In this document: positions 44,538 through 53,822 of the stretch, piece after piece | How the letters are laid out: each line of letters opens with the position of its first letter | How positions within the stretch are numbered: the first letter of the stretch is position 1 | Assembly: GCF_000369525.1 (NCBI RefSeq) | Contig: NZ_KB850076.1 | Location: 100,484-164,483, forward strand | DNA length: 64,000 bases | Reading direction: 5' to 3' | Origin: Acinetobacter higginsii | Lineage (GTDB): Bacteria > Pseudomonadota > Gammaproteobacteria > Pseudomonadales > Moraxellaceae | Made by a program: the position numbers and the translations under genes | Notes under the pieces: model-generated | What the model was told of the DNA's origin: nothing | Databases searched by the model: none | Seen by the model: the letters and a program-made list of their open reading frames with translations, nothing else

Positions 44538-45725
44538 TTGAATCAGTTACCTCGCTATGTTTATTATCTCTTGGTTGCACAGGCCTTTAACTTAATTGCT
44601 GCGGTGTTGTCTGTTACCGTGGCTGCAATTGTGGGGTTAAAGTTAGCGCCAACTCAGGCTTTGGCTACAGTTCCGTATGGTCTGCAGTTTTTAGCGATGT
44701 TACTGACTACTTTTATTTTTTCTTTTCTAATGAAAAAGCTTGGGCGGCATTTGGTTTTCCAGTTTGGTTGCATCTGTCTTTTCTCTGCTGGTGTTCTCGG
44801 TTATTTGGCTCTACAGCAGCAACAATTTTATTTATTGTGCCTGAGCCATTTTTCATTGGGTTTATTTATCTCAACTGCGAATTTTTATCGTTTTGCGGCC
44901 TCTGATCGGCTGGCAACAGATTTAATTCCAAAAGCCACGGCGATGGTGATTTCGGGTGGGGTGATCGCAGCAATTATTGCACCGATGTTGGCAATTCAGT
45001 TTCAACAGGTAGCAGGCTTACCCGATTTCACTGCGATATATTTCATCTTTAGTGTCTTGGCCTTGTTGCTTTCTCCGATCTTGTATCTATGGAACAAAAA
45101 ATTCCAACGCCAGCAGATACAGCAAGTGCTGATTGAACCAACTCAACGTCGCAAACTGCCAAGCACTTTGATTATCGCTGCGGTGATCAGCGGTGCATTT
45201 GCCTACTATATTATGAATGTCATGATGATTATGTCCTCCTTACATCTCAAGGAACATCACTCATTTCATTATGCTTCCATCTCGATTCAGCTACATGTGC
45301 TGGCCATGTTTATCCCATCCTTCTTTGTGTCAAAACTGATTCAACGCTGGGGAACGCATACCACGATTTATGTTGGTTTTGCTTTGTTGATGTTATCGTC
45401 TTTAATTCCAATGTTTGGACAGGTCGGCATCTATATTAATGTTGCCTTGATCGTTCTAGGCGTGGGTTGGAATTTTGCTTATTCAGGTGCATCAACCTTG
45501 TTAGCAGGTCTTAACGAGCAGCAAAAACATCGTGTCCAAGGCATCAATGAAACAGGAATTGCTTTGTTTGCAACATTAGGGGCATTTTTACCTGCACCGA
45601 TTTTGAGTAGTCTCGGATGGATCAATGCAAACCTGTTGGCTTTATGCATGAGCCTGATCGTTTTTATCTTGTTGGTTATTTTAATTCGCCGAGATCAACC
45701 ATCAAGTAAAGTTTCAGTGGGCTAA
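44538..45725 (+). CDS. MFS transporter
   Basis: Protein of 395 residues with about 12 hydrophobic segments. The first is preceded by MNQLPRYVYYLLVAQAFNLI, and the loop FLMKKLGRHLVFQFG (about 66) is the MFS motif A position. No ATG is available near the N-terminus, and a TTG at 44538 is the probable start. Substrate unknown. Resembles YfcJ/quinolone-resistance-type permeases only generally. Confidence 0.82.
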   Translation: MNQLPRYVYYLLVAQAFNLIAAVLSVTVAAIVGLKLAPTQALATVPYGLQFLAMLLTTFIFSFLMKKLGRHLVFQFGCICLFSAGVLGYLALQQQQFYLLCLSHFSLGLFISTANFYRFAASDRLATDLIPKATAMVISGGVIAAIIAPMLAIQFQQVAGLPDFTAIYFIFSVLALLLSPILYLWNKKFQRQQIQQVLIEPTQRRKLPSTLIIAAVISGAFAYYIMNVMMIMSSLHLKEHHSFHYASISIQLHVLAMFIPSFFVSKLIQRWGTHTTIYVGFALLMLSSLIPMFGQVGIYINVALIVLGVGWNFAYSGASTLLAGLNEQQKHRVQGINETGIALFATLGAFLPAPILSSLGWINANLLALCMSLIVFILLVILIRRDQPSSKVSVG

Positions 45726-45786
45726 CCTAAAACCAGTTAAACACGGTAAAATAGTACTTTGATTCAAAAGATAGACCACGACTGTG

Positions 45787-46557
45787 ATGACCGATGTTCC
45801 TGTAAATGATGAATATGAGCGCCGTTTTGCGGGTGTCGCCAAAATTTATGGAGAAACTGCCTTTTCGCATTATGAACACAGTCATGTCATGGTGATTGGG
45901 ATTGGTGGCGTCGGCAGTTGGGCGGTTGAGGCACTGGCGCGGACAGGGGTTGGCGAGCTGACCTTAGTCGATATGGATGTGGTGGCAGCATCGAATATTA
46001 ACCGTCAATTACCTGCGATGAGCTCGACACTCGGACAAGAAAAAATTGAAGTGATGGCGGAGCGTTGTCGCCAGATCAATCCACGCATGAAAGTGAATGT
46101 GATTGATGATTACCTGACGCCTGAGAATGTCAAAGAGATTCTAAATCCAGTGCCAAGCATTGTTTTGGATTGCATTGATGACGTCAAAGCCAAACTTGCC
46201 TTGATGCTGCACTGTCGTTTTAACAAAATCCCGTTGATCGTTTCGGGAGGAGCGGGTGGCAAACTTGATCCACTGAAGATTCGGGTGGCAGATTTATCCA
46301 AGACCGAACAAGACCCAATGTTGGCGAAGCTGCGTACTCAACTGCGTTCTATGGGGATTTGCAAAAAGCCAAAAGAGAAATTCGGCATTACTTGCGTGTA
46401 TTCGATCGATAACCCATTTTCTAGTGCGGATGTTTGCCCAAGTGCGGGTCTACGCTGTGGCGGATATGGCTCGGCAGTGGTGGTGACTTCAAGCTTTGCC
46501 ATGGTGGCAGTGGCTGAAGTCTTGAAAAAGCTGGATAAAAAATCAGGGCTGAAATAA
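45787..46557 (+). CDS. tcdA: tRNA threonylcarbamoyladenosine dehydratase
   Basis: Protein of 256 residues from ATG 45787 (a GTG one codon upstream is possible). E1-like ThiF fold: VMVIGIGGVGSWAVEALARTGVGELTLVDMD (about 35-65), NINRQ and LDCIDDVKAK, with CPSAGLRCGGYGSA near the C-terminus. It converts t6A37 to cyclic ct6A37 in tRNAs. Also known as csdL. Confidence 0.93.
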   Translation: MTDVPVNDEYERRFAGVAKIYGETAFSHYEHSHVMVIGIGGVGSWAVEALARTGVGELTLVDMDVVAASNINRQLPAMSSTLGQEKIEVMAERCRQINPRMKVNVIDDYLTPENVKEILNPVPSIVLDCIDDVKAKLALMLHCRFNKIPLIVSGGAGGKLDPLKIRVADLSKTEQDPMLAKLRTQLRSMGICKKPKEKFGITCVYSIDNPFSSADVCPSAGLRCGGYGSAVVVTSSFAMVAVAEVLKKLDKKSGLK

Positions 46558-46570
46558 TTGCCCCAATAAA

Positions 46571-47050
46571 TTAAGCCTGCGGATACTGTGGTGCTAAGCG
46601 GTAATAGCTATACGTTACATTCGGATCTTTATAGACATCATAGCTAGTTTGCTTATAGTCAGACACCCATTGTGAACCGGTAAAGCCTGCAATGTGCCCA
46701 TAGCGATGCTTTTTAGTGCGGTGGATAATGTAAATATCACCAGGTTGTGGGTTGTTAAATTCAGGATTAATTTTCTGATAACCAATTTGCTGTAAGGTGC
46801 GTCCCCAGTCTGATGCTGCAACAGGGTGCTGTACAATTTTAGCACCTGCTGACTGTAAAGCGATTCTGACAAATTTGGCACATTGCGATGAGCTACGATA
46901 AGACGCTCTTTTAGCCAACTTTTGAGAGAATTTACTGACATCAATGGCTGGCTCTGATGGAGCCTTCGGCATTTCTCGATAAGGAATAACCACCTGTTGC
47001 GAAGGTGGGTGAATCATACTGTGATCAACTGAAGGTACATCATAAATCAT
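46571..47050 (-). CDS. CHAP-like cysteine peptidase/amidase domain protein
   Basis: Protein of 159 residues. Catalytic Cys in SSSQCAKFVRIAL (about 58) and His in KHRYGHIAGFTG (about 117), with NPQPGDIYII between them: the CHAP/NlpC-like peptidoglycan amidase arrangement. No signal peptide, so it may be cytoplasmic, released by lysis or delivered by secretion. Convergent with tcdA. Confidence 0.7.
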   Translation of the reverse strand: MIYDVPSVDHSMIHPPSQQVVIPYREMPKAPSEPAIDVSKFSQKLAKRASYRSSSQCAKFVRIALQSAGAKIVQHPVAASDWGRTLQQIGYQKINPEFNNPQPGDIYIIHRTKKHRYGHIAGFTGSQWVSDYKQTSYDVYKDPNVTYSYYRLAPQYPQA

Positions 47051-47720
47051 TGTGAATCTCTACCGCATTTTCAAAACAACTGAACGTGTGCCAGAATTTA
47101 TTACGGCGCCCATAGTAAGCGATAAATCTTAAAAAAACTGAAATGTAACGTAATAATATAACATTTGAGCTGTTATACAGATCACTTAGCTAAATTGCTA
47201 TTTAAGAATCTTTTTCATTATCAGTAAGTTGTTGGTTGATTAGTTTAGATAAAATGATTTGTAAGATTATATTTCATTTTTGATTAAAAAATAGACATAT
47301 TGGCATAGGTATTAGATCTGCTTTGATGCATAGTTTTTATCTAAGTTGCTGTTTAATATCATGATATTTAGTAAATTGTTTGAGGTGATCTGTCCTGCGA
47401 AATCTTCTGATTTTCATCAGCATAGTGCAATGAATTCAGCCATATATCAAAGATTTTGTTTTGAATAGCTGAGTGTTTAAAATATTCAGTTCAATATTGC
47501 GATGTTTGATGGTGAATACTCCAATATCAATCACCTTATTCTGAATAAAAAACAGAGCCATTTCGTAAGACTGCTTTTTGCATAAAATCTAAAAATATTC
47601 CTTTGGCTGACATCAGTATTGCAGTACTTGCCATGGCACCATTCCTGAACGTATAGTGATGCGCCATGTCGTGTTGAGGCTGCGATGAATGTTAAATATT
47701 GAGTTTGAGAGAAATCGTAT
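47051..47720. other. Gene-free stretch, about 670 bp
   Basis: AT-rich DNA between the CHAP-like gene and the NlpE-like gene. I see no supported reading frame, RNA gene or strong hairpin in it. It may hold promoters for the flanking genes. Confidence 0.6.
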
Positions 47721-48200
47721 ATGAAAAGGACATTGCTGACTTCCTTTGTTTTTGCCAGTATCAGTTTGGGATGTTCACAGTCAAATGAGGCAAAAAATCA
47801 AAGCAATACGCAAGCACAAACGCCAGATCTACACTCAAATAAGCAACATTTCGTCAATCATCCTGAGCTTAAGGCATGGGTCGGGCATTATTCTGGCGTG
47901 GTTCCATGTGCGACTTGCGTAACCAGTTGTGATGGCTGTTTGGGTACAGGAATTGATCTTAAAATCAACGCAGATCAAACTTTTGTCTTGGAACAAACCA
48001 ATAATAATGATAATAGCCCAGCTAAAATTTATGCAGGGCAATTTAAGTTTTTGGATAATGATCAATTAAAGATTCAGCTACAAGGTGTTCCCACCCGAAA
48101 TATGATTATGTTAGGTGATGAACTGACTGAAATCATTGATACAAAAACACAAATGCCTTTTGATTCTTATGAAGAGTTCCAGTTAGCTAAGAAAGCTTAA
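47721..48200 (+). CDS. NlpE-like copper-resistance lipoprotein
   Basis: Protein of 159 residues. Signal peptide with lipobox-like SLGC (about Cys 18). NlpE N-terminal signature GHYSGVVPCATC..SCDGCLGTGIDLKINADQTFVLEQ. NlpE proteins sense surface contact, lipoprotein trafficking or copper stress at the outer membrane. The CxxC and CxxC pairs could form disulfides. Confidence 0.82.
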   Translation: MKRTLLTSFVFASISLGCSQSNEAKNQSNTQAQTPDLHSNKQHFVNHPELKAWVGHYSGVVPCATCVTSCDGCLGTGIDLKINADQTFVLEQTNNNDNSPAKIYAGQFKFLDNDQLKIQLQGVPTRNMIMLGDELTEIIDTKTQMPFDSYEEFQLAKKA

Positions 48201-48216
48201 CTTTGGTTATGTTTAT

Positions 48217-48396
48217 ATGGAAAGGGTGTCATCGCATGCCGAAAACCTGCACATTTTTACATTTTTTCTAGATCGACAAGTCCTGCAACAGGTGATGTCA
48301 ACTTTGTTTGTTTCTGGAAGACAAAATTATGAAATCACGCTTGAGCATAGCCATGAGTTTAAGTGGTTAAGCTCAAGTGATGGGTTAGACTTTTAG
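48217..48396 (+). CDS. Possible 59-residue reading frame
   Basis: The frame starts MERVSSHAENLHIFTFFLDR and ends in SSSDGLDF. No Shine-Dalgarno is visible and the family is not recognised. It could be chance or a gene remnant in the 277-bp gap before dusA. Confidence 0.2.
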   Translation: MERVSSHAENLHIFTFFLDRQVLQQVMSTLFVSGRQNYEITLEHSHEFKWLSSSDGLDF

Positions 48397-48477
48397 GTTA
48401 TCGCAAGCTCAGTGGTGGTGGAACATAGCGGATTACGCTATGTTCCTATGCAGAAAAGTGATGTTTAGCAGATCAAA

Positions 48478-49494
48478 TTAGTTTTGATGCTCTTTCAAGT
48501 AATCTTCAGTTCTTTGCATTGCTGTTTGAATATTTTGAATTGCATTTTCGATATCAGCAATCGTTTTGGCATTGCCACCGCTCAGTGCTTGACGCCATTT
48601 TCTTGCGCCAGGCAAGTTTTGGAATAGACCTAAGATATGACGCGTGATAATTGAAAGCGGTGCACCCTCAGCAACACGCTGATGAATATATGGCATCATT
48701 TGTTGCATAATCTCAAAACGGTCTGGTGTTTCTAGATTCCAGAGTTGTCCCATCTCAGCTAAAAGATATGGATTGTGATAGGCTTCACGACCAATCATCA
48801 CCCCATCAACATGCTGTAAATGTTGCTGTGTTTCTTCAAAGGTTTTAATGCCACCGTTAATCTCAATGGTAAGGTGCGGACGTTCTTGTTTAAGACGATA
48901 GACATCTTCATAGCGCAAGGGTGGAACTTCACGGTTCTCTTTTGGAGATAAACCCTGCAAGATGGCAATACGCGCATGTACGATAAAATGGGTACAGCCT
49001 GTTGCTGCCACAGTATCAACAAAATGCAACATCTCTTCATAAGACTGCATGTCATCAATCCCGATACGATGTTTCACCGTAACAGGAATCGAAACTGCTT
49101 TTTGCATACTGTGAATACATTCAGCCACCAGATTGGGTTCCGCCATTAAGCAGGCCCCAATTTTGTTGTTTTGCACGCGATCACTTGGGCAGCCTACGTT
49201 TAAATTGACTTCGTTATAACCCCAGTCTTCAGCCATTTTTGTACAGGTGGCCAACTCTTGTGGATTTGAGCCGCCGAGTTGTAACACAATTGGCTGTTCT
49301 TGTTGGTTGAAGTCTAAATGACGGTTTGCTCCACCATAGATAATCGCACCCGTGGTCACCATCTCTGTATAGAGAACCACATTTGGATTAAATAAGCGTG
49401 CAAAAAAACGGTAATCCTTTGTTGTCCAATCCATCATCGGTGCTACGCTGATTCTTGGATTACTAATGGTTTCAAGGTTTTTGTTAATAGTCAT
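48478..49494 (-). CDS. dusA: tRNA-dihydrouridine(20/20a) synthase
   Basis: Protein of 338 residues. FMN TIM barrel: ISVAPMMDWT (N-terminus), VLQLGGSNP, catalytic Cys in NLNVGCPSDRVQNN, VTVKHRIGID, FIVHAR, EINGGIKT and GVMIGREAYHNP. Reduces U20/U20a in tRNA D-loops. Its 5' end lies 133 bp from an integrase gene, the typical junction of dusA-targeting elements, which often replace the gene's promoter. Confidence 0.95.
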   Translation of the reverse strand: MTINKNLETISNPRISVAPMMDWTTKDYRFFARLFNPNVVLYTEMVTTGAIIYGGANRHLDFNQQEQPIVLQLGGSNPQELATCTKMAEDWGYNEVNLNVGCPSDRVQNNKIGACLMAEPNLVAECIHSMQKAVSIPVTVKHRIGIDDMQSYEEMLHFVDTVAATGCTHFIVHARIAILQGLSPKENREVPPLRYEDVYRLKQERPHLTIEINGGIKTFEETQQHLQHVDGVMIGREAYHNPYLLAEMGQLWNLETPDRFEIMQQMMPYIHQRVAEGAPLSIITRHILGLFQNLPGARKWRQALSGGNAKTIADIENAIQNIQTAMQRTEDYLKEHQN

Positions 49495-49627
49495 TTAAAA
49501 TCATACCCTTAAATCTAGTATTTGAATCTGCGTAAACGCATGGTAACACCTGTGAATGTAGGTTTTGCTGTTTGCATTTACACCAAATCTTACACCATAA
49601 TGGAAAAAATAGTTCACGGTGTAAATT
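49495..49627. other. dusA / integrase junction (element B left edge)
   Basis: The short gap between the divergent dusA and integrase starts. Elements of this type recombine inside or next to the dusA 5' end, so the attachment site is expected around here or in the first ~60 bp of dusA (49430-49494). I cannot see the second copy of the site, which should lie beyond 64 kb. Confidence 0.45.
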
Positions 49628-50776
49628 ATGGGGTCTGTTACAGTTAGAAAAGGGGCAGATGGTAGTGTGAGTTACCGTGCCGCTATCCGTATTAATCGAA
49701 AGGGATATCCTGTCTATTCTGAAAGCAAAACGTTCCATTCAAAGAAAATGGCGGAAAACTGGCTTAAGAAAAGAGAAGTTGAGATTCAAGAAAATCCAGA
49801 CATTCTGTTAGGCAAAGAAAAACTTATAGACCTAACTTTGGCAGATGCCATTGATAAATATTTGGAAGAAGTTGGGAGCGAGTACGGAAGGACGAAACGC
49901 TATTCTCTACTCTTAATTAAGAAGTTTCCGATAGCACGCAATATTATCACAAAAATAAAGTCAGTACATTTGGCAGATCATGTTGCATTAAGAAAAGCTG
50001 GGGTTACTCACTTAGATTTAGATCCAATTGCAACAAGTACACAGCAACATGAGCTGCTGCATATTCGTGGTGTCTTGGCTCATGCCGCCGTGATGTGGGA
50101 TATAGATATTGATTTAAACAGTTTTGATAAAGCTACGGCACAACTGAGAAAAACTCGTCAAATCTCTTCTAGTAACAAGAGAGATAGGTTACCAACCAAT
50201 GAGGAATTAATAGCTTTAACAAAGTATTTTGTTGAGCGTTGGAAAATTAATAGGTATGGAACGAAGTACCCGATGCATTTAGTTATCTGGTTTGCCATCT
50301 TTTCTTGTAGACGTGAAGCGGAATTAACCCGTTTAAGCTTAGATGATTATGATCAGCATCATTCATCTTGGAAAGTTCATGATTTGAAAAATCCTAATGG
50401 CTCAAAAGGAAACCACAAGTCATTTGATGTCTTAGAACCCTGCAAAACGATGATTGACCGTTTAATGGATCATGAGGTTCGTAGCAGAATGCTTAAATTA
50501 GGTCACAATGAAAATTTACTCTTACCTCTGAATGCCAAGAGTTTGGGGAAAGAGTTTAGAGAGGCTTGCAAAATGCTAGGGATTGAAGATCTGCGCTTTC
50601 ATGATTTAAGACATGAAGGATGTACTAGACTTGCAGAACAAAGCTTTACGATTCCTGAAATTCAAAAAGTAAGTTTGCATGATTCTTGGAGTAGCCTCCA
50701 ACGATATGTTTCGGTAAAGGCTAGAAGAAATGTAATGCAGTTTGAGGAGGTGCTACGCCTCATTGATGAAACGTAG
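49628..50776 (+). CDS. Tyrosine recombinase (dusA-associated integrase)
   Basis: Protein of 382 residues. N-terminal arm-binding segment (GSVTVRKGADGSVSYRAAIR), SAM-like core-binding domain (about 70-160), catalytic domain with Arg in SCRREAELTRL (about 222), HDLRHEG (His-x-x-Arg, about 330), a His in SLHDSWSS and the nucleophile Tyr in LQRYVSV (about 358). Divergent from dusA and placed at its 5' end, as in dusA-associated integrases. Integrates and excises element B. Overlaps the convergent PrtN-like gene by 17 bp. Confidence 0.92.
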   Translation: MGSVTVRKGADGSVSYRAAIRINRKGYPVYSESKTFHSKKMAENWLKKREVEIQENPDILLGKEKLIDLTLADAIDKYLEEVGSEYGRTKRYSLLLIKKFPIARNIITKIKSVHLADHVALRKAGVTHLDLDPIATSTQQHELLHIRGVLAHAAVMWDIDIDLNSFDKATAQLRKTRQISSSNKRDRLPTNEELIALTKYFVERWKINRYGTKYPMHLVIWFAIFSCRREAELTRLSLDDYDQHHSSWKVHDLKNPNGSKGNHKSFDVLEPCKTMIDRLMDHEVRSRMLKLGHNENLLLPLNAKSLGKEFREACKMLGIEDLRFHDLRHEGCTRLAEQSFTIPEIQKVSLHDSWSSLQRYVSVKARRNVMQFEEVLRLIDET

Positions 50777-51032
50777 CAAAATCTTTTGAGGCTTCAGAGT
50801 ATTGTTTATCTAAAAAGTTGGCTAGGTCCTTAACGTGCACTAGAAATGGGGCACGTTTACTTTTATCCAGTTTAAATACTGAAAAAGGAAACTCACAGTT
50901 ATTTGCCTTTCTCAATGCTTCGGCTTTACTTAAATGTGGATAATAGTCTTTGACGATTATCATAAGCTCAACTGTTATGGAGCGATATTTTATAAACAAG
51001 TATTCGTTCATACTCATCTGGAATGTGCTCAT
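50760..51032 (-). CDS. PrtN-like (pyocin activator family) regulator
   Basis: Protein of 90 residues. YLFIKYRSITVELMIIVKDYYPHLSKAEALRKANN ... FPFSVFKLDKSKRAPFLVHVKDLANFLD matches the PrtN activator layout. Its ATG overlaps the AlpA-like stop (ATGA), so translation is coupled. PrtN activates bacteriocin or lysis genes in Pseudomonas. Here it probably controls element genes. Confidence 0.75.
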   Translation of the reverse strand: MSTFQMSMNEYLFIKYRSITVELMIIVKDYYPHLSKAEALRKANNCEFPFSVFKLDKSKRAPFLVHVKDLANFLDKQYSEASKDFATFHQ

Positions 51033-51307
51033 TTAAAATTAACCTCCACCTTTTTACTTCTTGCCCTAAGCCAAATACTGATTTGACTTTCTGCCCAAGT
51101 TGGTATGCTAGATGTTAAATAGGTGGGTTTAGGAAAATCTCCACTACGAACCATTTTCCAAAAAGTGGATTCTGCTATATTCAACAAGCCTTTGCTAGCA
51201 GGCCTGTATGAAAGTCTGCGTCTATGTCCACTACGATCCACATAGTCCTTTGCTTGACGTTCAGTATAGTTCACTAAGTCCTTTACACGATAGCGAGCTT
51301 CTAACAT
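51029..51307 (-). CDS. AlpA-like DNA-binding protein
   Basis: Protein of 92 residues. LLNIAESTFWKMVRSGDFPKPTYLTSSIPTWAESQISIWL is the AlpA/excisionase winged-helix pattern. The N-terminal 40 residues are basic. Strong AGGAG ribosome site. Such proteins control integrase expression or excision. It lies between two PrtN-like genes. Confidence 0.8.
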   Translation of the reverse strand: MLEARYRVKDLVNYTERQAKDYVDRSGHRRRLSYRPASKGLLNIAESTFWKMVRSGDFPKPTYLTSSIPTWAESQISIWLRARSKKVEVNFK

Positions 51308-51327
51308 TTAATTTCTCCTACCATTTT

Positions 51328-51618
51328 TCAACTTACTGACTGGATCGCTTTTTGTACTTTGTTTTGAAAGATCGAGTACTGGGTACGGTAAATATGATCA
51401 ATCGCTTCAGCAAGCTCCTGTAGATTTACAAAAAATGCCCCTTTCTGACTTTCATCAATTCGGTAACATGTAAATGGAAATCGTTTTTCACGGGCCCTTG
51501 CTAACATGTTCTCCTTGCTTAGATTCGGATAATATTCCTTTACAACATCTTCAAGTTTTATGTGTACTGATCGGTATTTTAAAAATAGGTAATCGCGGGT
51601 TGTTAAATCTATAACCAT
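51328..51618 (-). CDS. PrtN-like regulator (second copy)
   Basis: Protein of 96 residues: DYLFLKYRSVHIKLEDVVKEYYPNLSKENMLARA ... FPFTCYRIDESQKGAFFVNLQELAEAID. A clear paralogue of 50760-51032. First gene of the minus-strand trio PrtN-AlpA-PrtN, with a GAAAGGAAA ribosome site. Divergent from 51813-52790. The gap contains a GTGATCAC palindrome (51669-51676). Confidence 0.75.
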   Translation of the reverse strand: MVIDLTTRDYLFLKYRSVHIKLEDVVKEYYPNLSKENMLARAREKRFPFTCYRIDESQKGAFFVNLQELAEAIDHIYRTQYSIFQNKVQKAIQSVS

Positions 51619-51812
51619 GATTCATTTCCTTTCATGTCCTATGGACAAGAGTGTTTAAAGTTGTGTAGGTGTGTGATCACGTTTCTTATTATTCACTTTA
51701 GGGTTGGTGTAAATAAGGAATCAACAGCCGTAAAAATAACTTTTTGAAAATATAAAAATGTACAATCTGCACGGGTAGGTATGATTAATGGTTTAAATCG
51801 AACAAAGTCGCT

Positions 51813-52790
51813 ATGAAAGTATTTGATAAAAGCTCAATGGATGAATTGGAAGCTGAGATATTGAACCAATATCTTAATATTGTCTGGTTGGAAGATTATT
51901 TGAATAATGGTTTGAAGCATGTTGAGCTTGTCATTAATTTTGATATGGAGGGTAGACCTGAGCCAAAAACAATTGAAGACTGGAGAGGGGCGCCTATTAT
52001 TGGGATTGAAGTAAAAATAAAAAGAAAGCAAAATCTTGGTTCACAACACTTCAAGCAACAATTGTATTTTACAGTGGAGGAATATAATTCTATCTATAGG
52101 GAGATGGAGGAGAGCTGTAACGATCCTAAATATGACTTCTTAGATCTAAAATTTGGATATTCGATTCGTGAATTGATTTGCCTGCTGGATCAAATAACAG
52201 CATTGAGAGGAGAGTTGTGTAATCTGAATGATAAAGAAGGGTCTAAGGCTTACAAAGAGATACTTCATCAATATATTGGTATAGACACACTTACTTATGG
52301 AATTAAGAATCCATCCTTAAGACAACGGATTGCTAAAGGCAGAAGCACTCAAGGTGAGTATCAGAAAGCAGTAAAGGAAAAGAAGAAAATTTTTTTTGAT
52401 TTATTGGTGAAACAGGTACAGAGTAATGGTAAGTACAAGAATGTATCGAAAGCGGTTAGCAAGAACATGGATGAAATCATGTATCAGTTTAGAATGTATG
52501 ATGAAGCATGGATCCAGAAAAAGAAGAAATTAAGTATGGCTAGGATAATAAAACTGAATGAAGAAAAGCAGGAAGAGGCATTAACAGCATCAAGGAAAGT
52601 GAAGATGGAAAAAGAAATTGTTAAGCTATCAACTTTTATGCAACAGCTTGAGGATGGGTTAAATCACGGTTATCCTTTTGAGACGTTAGATAACATATTG
52701 CCATACAACACTACTTCTCTTGACGATGTGTTAATGAAGGTTTTGAGGCTTGAGAAGACTATAAAAGTGCAATGCATTGAACCCAGTTGA
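51813..52790 (+). CDS. Hypothetical protein of element B
   Basis: Protein of 325 residues, family not recognised. Highly charged and lysine-rich with long predicted helices (SRKVKMEKEIVKLSTFMQQL). No signal peptide or membrane segment. Divergent from the PrtN/AlpA trio and convergent with 52890-53822, with a perfect hairpin between. Probably an element-specific DNA-metabolism or regulatory protein. Confidence 0.6.
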   Translation: MKVFDKSSMDELEAEILNQYLNIVWLEDYLNNGLKHVELVINFDMEGRPEPKTIEDWRGAPIIGIEVKIKRKQNLGSQHFKQQLYFTVEEYNSIYREMEESCNDPKYDFLDLKFGYSIRELICLLDQITALRGELCNLNDKEGSKAYKEILHQYIGIDTLTYGIKNPSLRQRIAKGRSTQGEYQKAVKEKKKIFFDLLVKQVQSNGKYKNVSKAVSKNMDEIMYQFRMYDEAWIQKKKKLSMARIIKLNEEKQEEALTASRKVKMEKEIVKLSTFMQQLEDGLNHGYPFETLDNILPYNTTSLDDVLMKVLRLEKTIKVQCIEPS

Positions 52791-52843
52791 TAAATCATTA
52801 GTTATACAAGATTTTTGAAGGTGAGCGACCTCCTTTAAGCAAA

Positions 52844-52869
52844 TCATGGATGGGATGTCCCATCCATGA
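52844..52869. terminator. Bidirectional hairpin between convergent genes
   Basis: TCATGGATGGGA and TCCCATCCATGA form a perfect 12-bp stem around a 2-nt loop. Confidence 0.7.
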
Positions 52870-52889
52870 ATGTTTATGCACTGAGATAC

Positions 52890-53822
52890 TTAACGTGTAA
52901 GTGAGTAAAGATCATTGCCGTTAAAGTCCATACAGTCTTTGGTGTAGCGCTCATTGACTAGGCTTTCAATCATCTTTTCTTTGGTTATACCATTCTTCTC
53001 CGCCAATATCTCTAAGCTACGATGAGCTTTATCAGTCAGATGGTAATGATGCTTTCGACCTTTGTTTTTTGCCCTATGGCGTTTCTGATGCCAAGCATTT
53101 GAGATCTGAGTTTTAATAGCTTTGTAGATATTGGTATCTTTATCTAATAGACTGTCAAAGATAGCATTGATGACAACACTATACTCCTTTGGATTCAATG
53201 GCTTATAGCTGCTGCTATTGTGTACTCTGGCATTTTCTTTATCTTGATCCATATAACCTTTAGCCCATAGATAGAAATCATCATTATCGAAGTTTTTGAA
53301 GTGGAGAAGCTTTGTGTTAAGTATTTGACTAAAACGAGTTTCGAGATTATCAAGAGGGCGGTTATATTTGTAATAGTCGGGTAGTATAAAGACCGCATAG
53401 AGGAATCTAAAATATTCATTATGTATATTAAGTAAGTCATCATATAGTCGCTCATTCATGGAGATTCTATTAAGTGCAAAGTACAATAGACGCTTGTCTT
53501 TCTCATATTTTGAAAAGTCTCTGCCTCGTATTTCTAATGTGTTCAGAAAGGATTTTAAAATATCCAATAAATCGAAAGCTTCTCTTTCATTAATGCGATC
53601 ACATAATCTTAAAACCTTATTCTTTATCTCATCAGTATGATTCAGAGTGTTTAACATCTGAATATCTAATTGGACTAAATCAGGATCTATGTTCGTAATC
53701 CTCAGTCTAGCACGACGTTCCATATCTTCTTTATTCATCACATGTAGAACCCAGATCATATCTGCATCGGAACATTGCTTAATGAACTGTTTTAGTTCTG
53801 TGTTGGTAGAGCTTTGATACAT
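52890..53822 (-). CDS. Hypothetical protein with C-terminal ribbon-helix-helix-like region
   Basis: Protein of 310 residues from ATG 53822 (MYQSSTNTELKQF). An upstream TTG start is possible. Residues about 260-300 (RKHHYHLTDKAHRSLEILAEKNGITKEKMIESLVNE) resemble a ribbon-helix-helix DNA-binding domain. The N-terminal part is helical and not recognised. Could be a partition, replication-control or regulator protein of the element. Confidence 0.6.
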   Translation of the reverse strand: MYQSSTNTELKQFIKQCSDADMIWVLHVMNKEDMERRARLRITNIDPDLVQLDIQMLNTLNHTDEIKNKVLRLCDRINEREAFDLLDILKSFLNTLEIRGRDFSKYEKDKRLLYFALNRISMNERLYDDLLNIHNEYFRFLYAVFILPDYYKYNRPLDNLETRFSQILNTKLLHFKNFDNDDFYLWAKGYMDQDKENARVHNSSSYKPLNPKEYSVVINAIFDSLLDKDTNIYKAIKTQISNAWHQKRHRAKNKGRKHHYHLTDKAHRSLEILAEKNGITKEKMIESLVNERYTKDCMDFNGNDLYSLTR

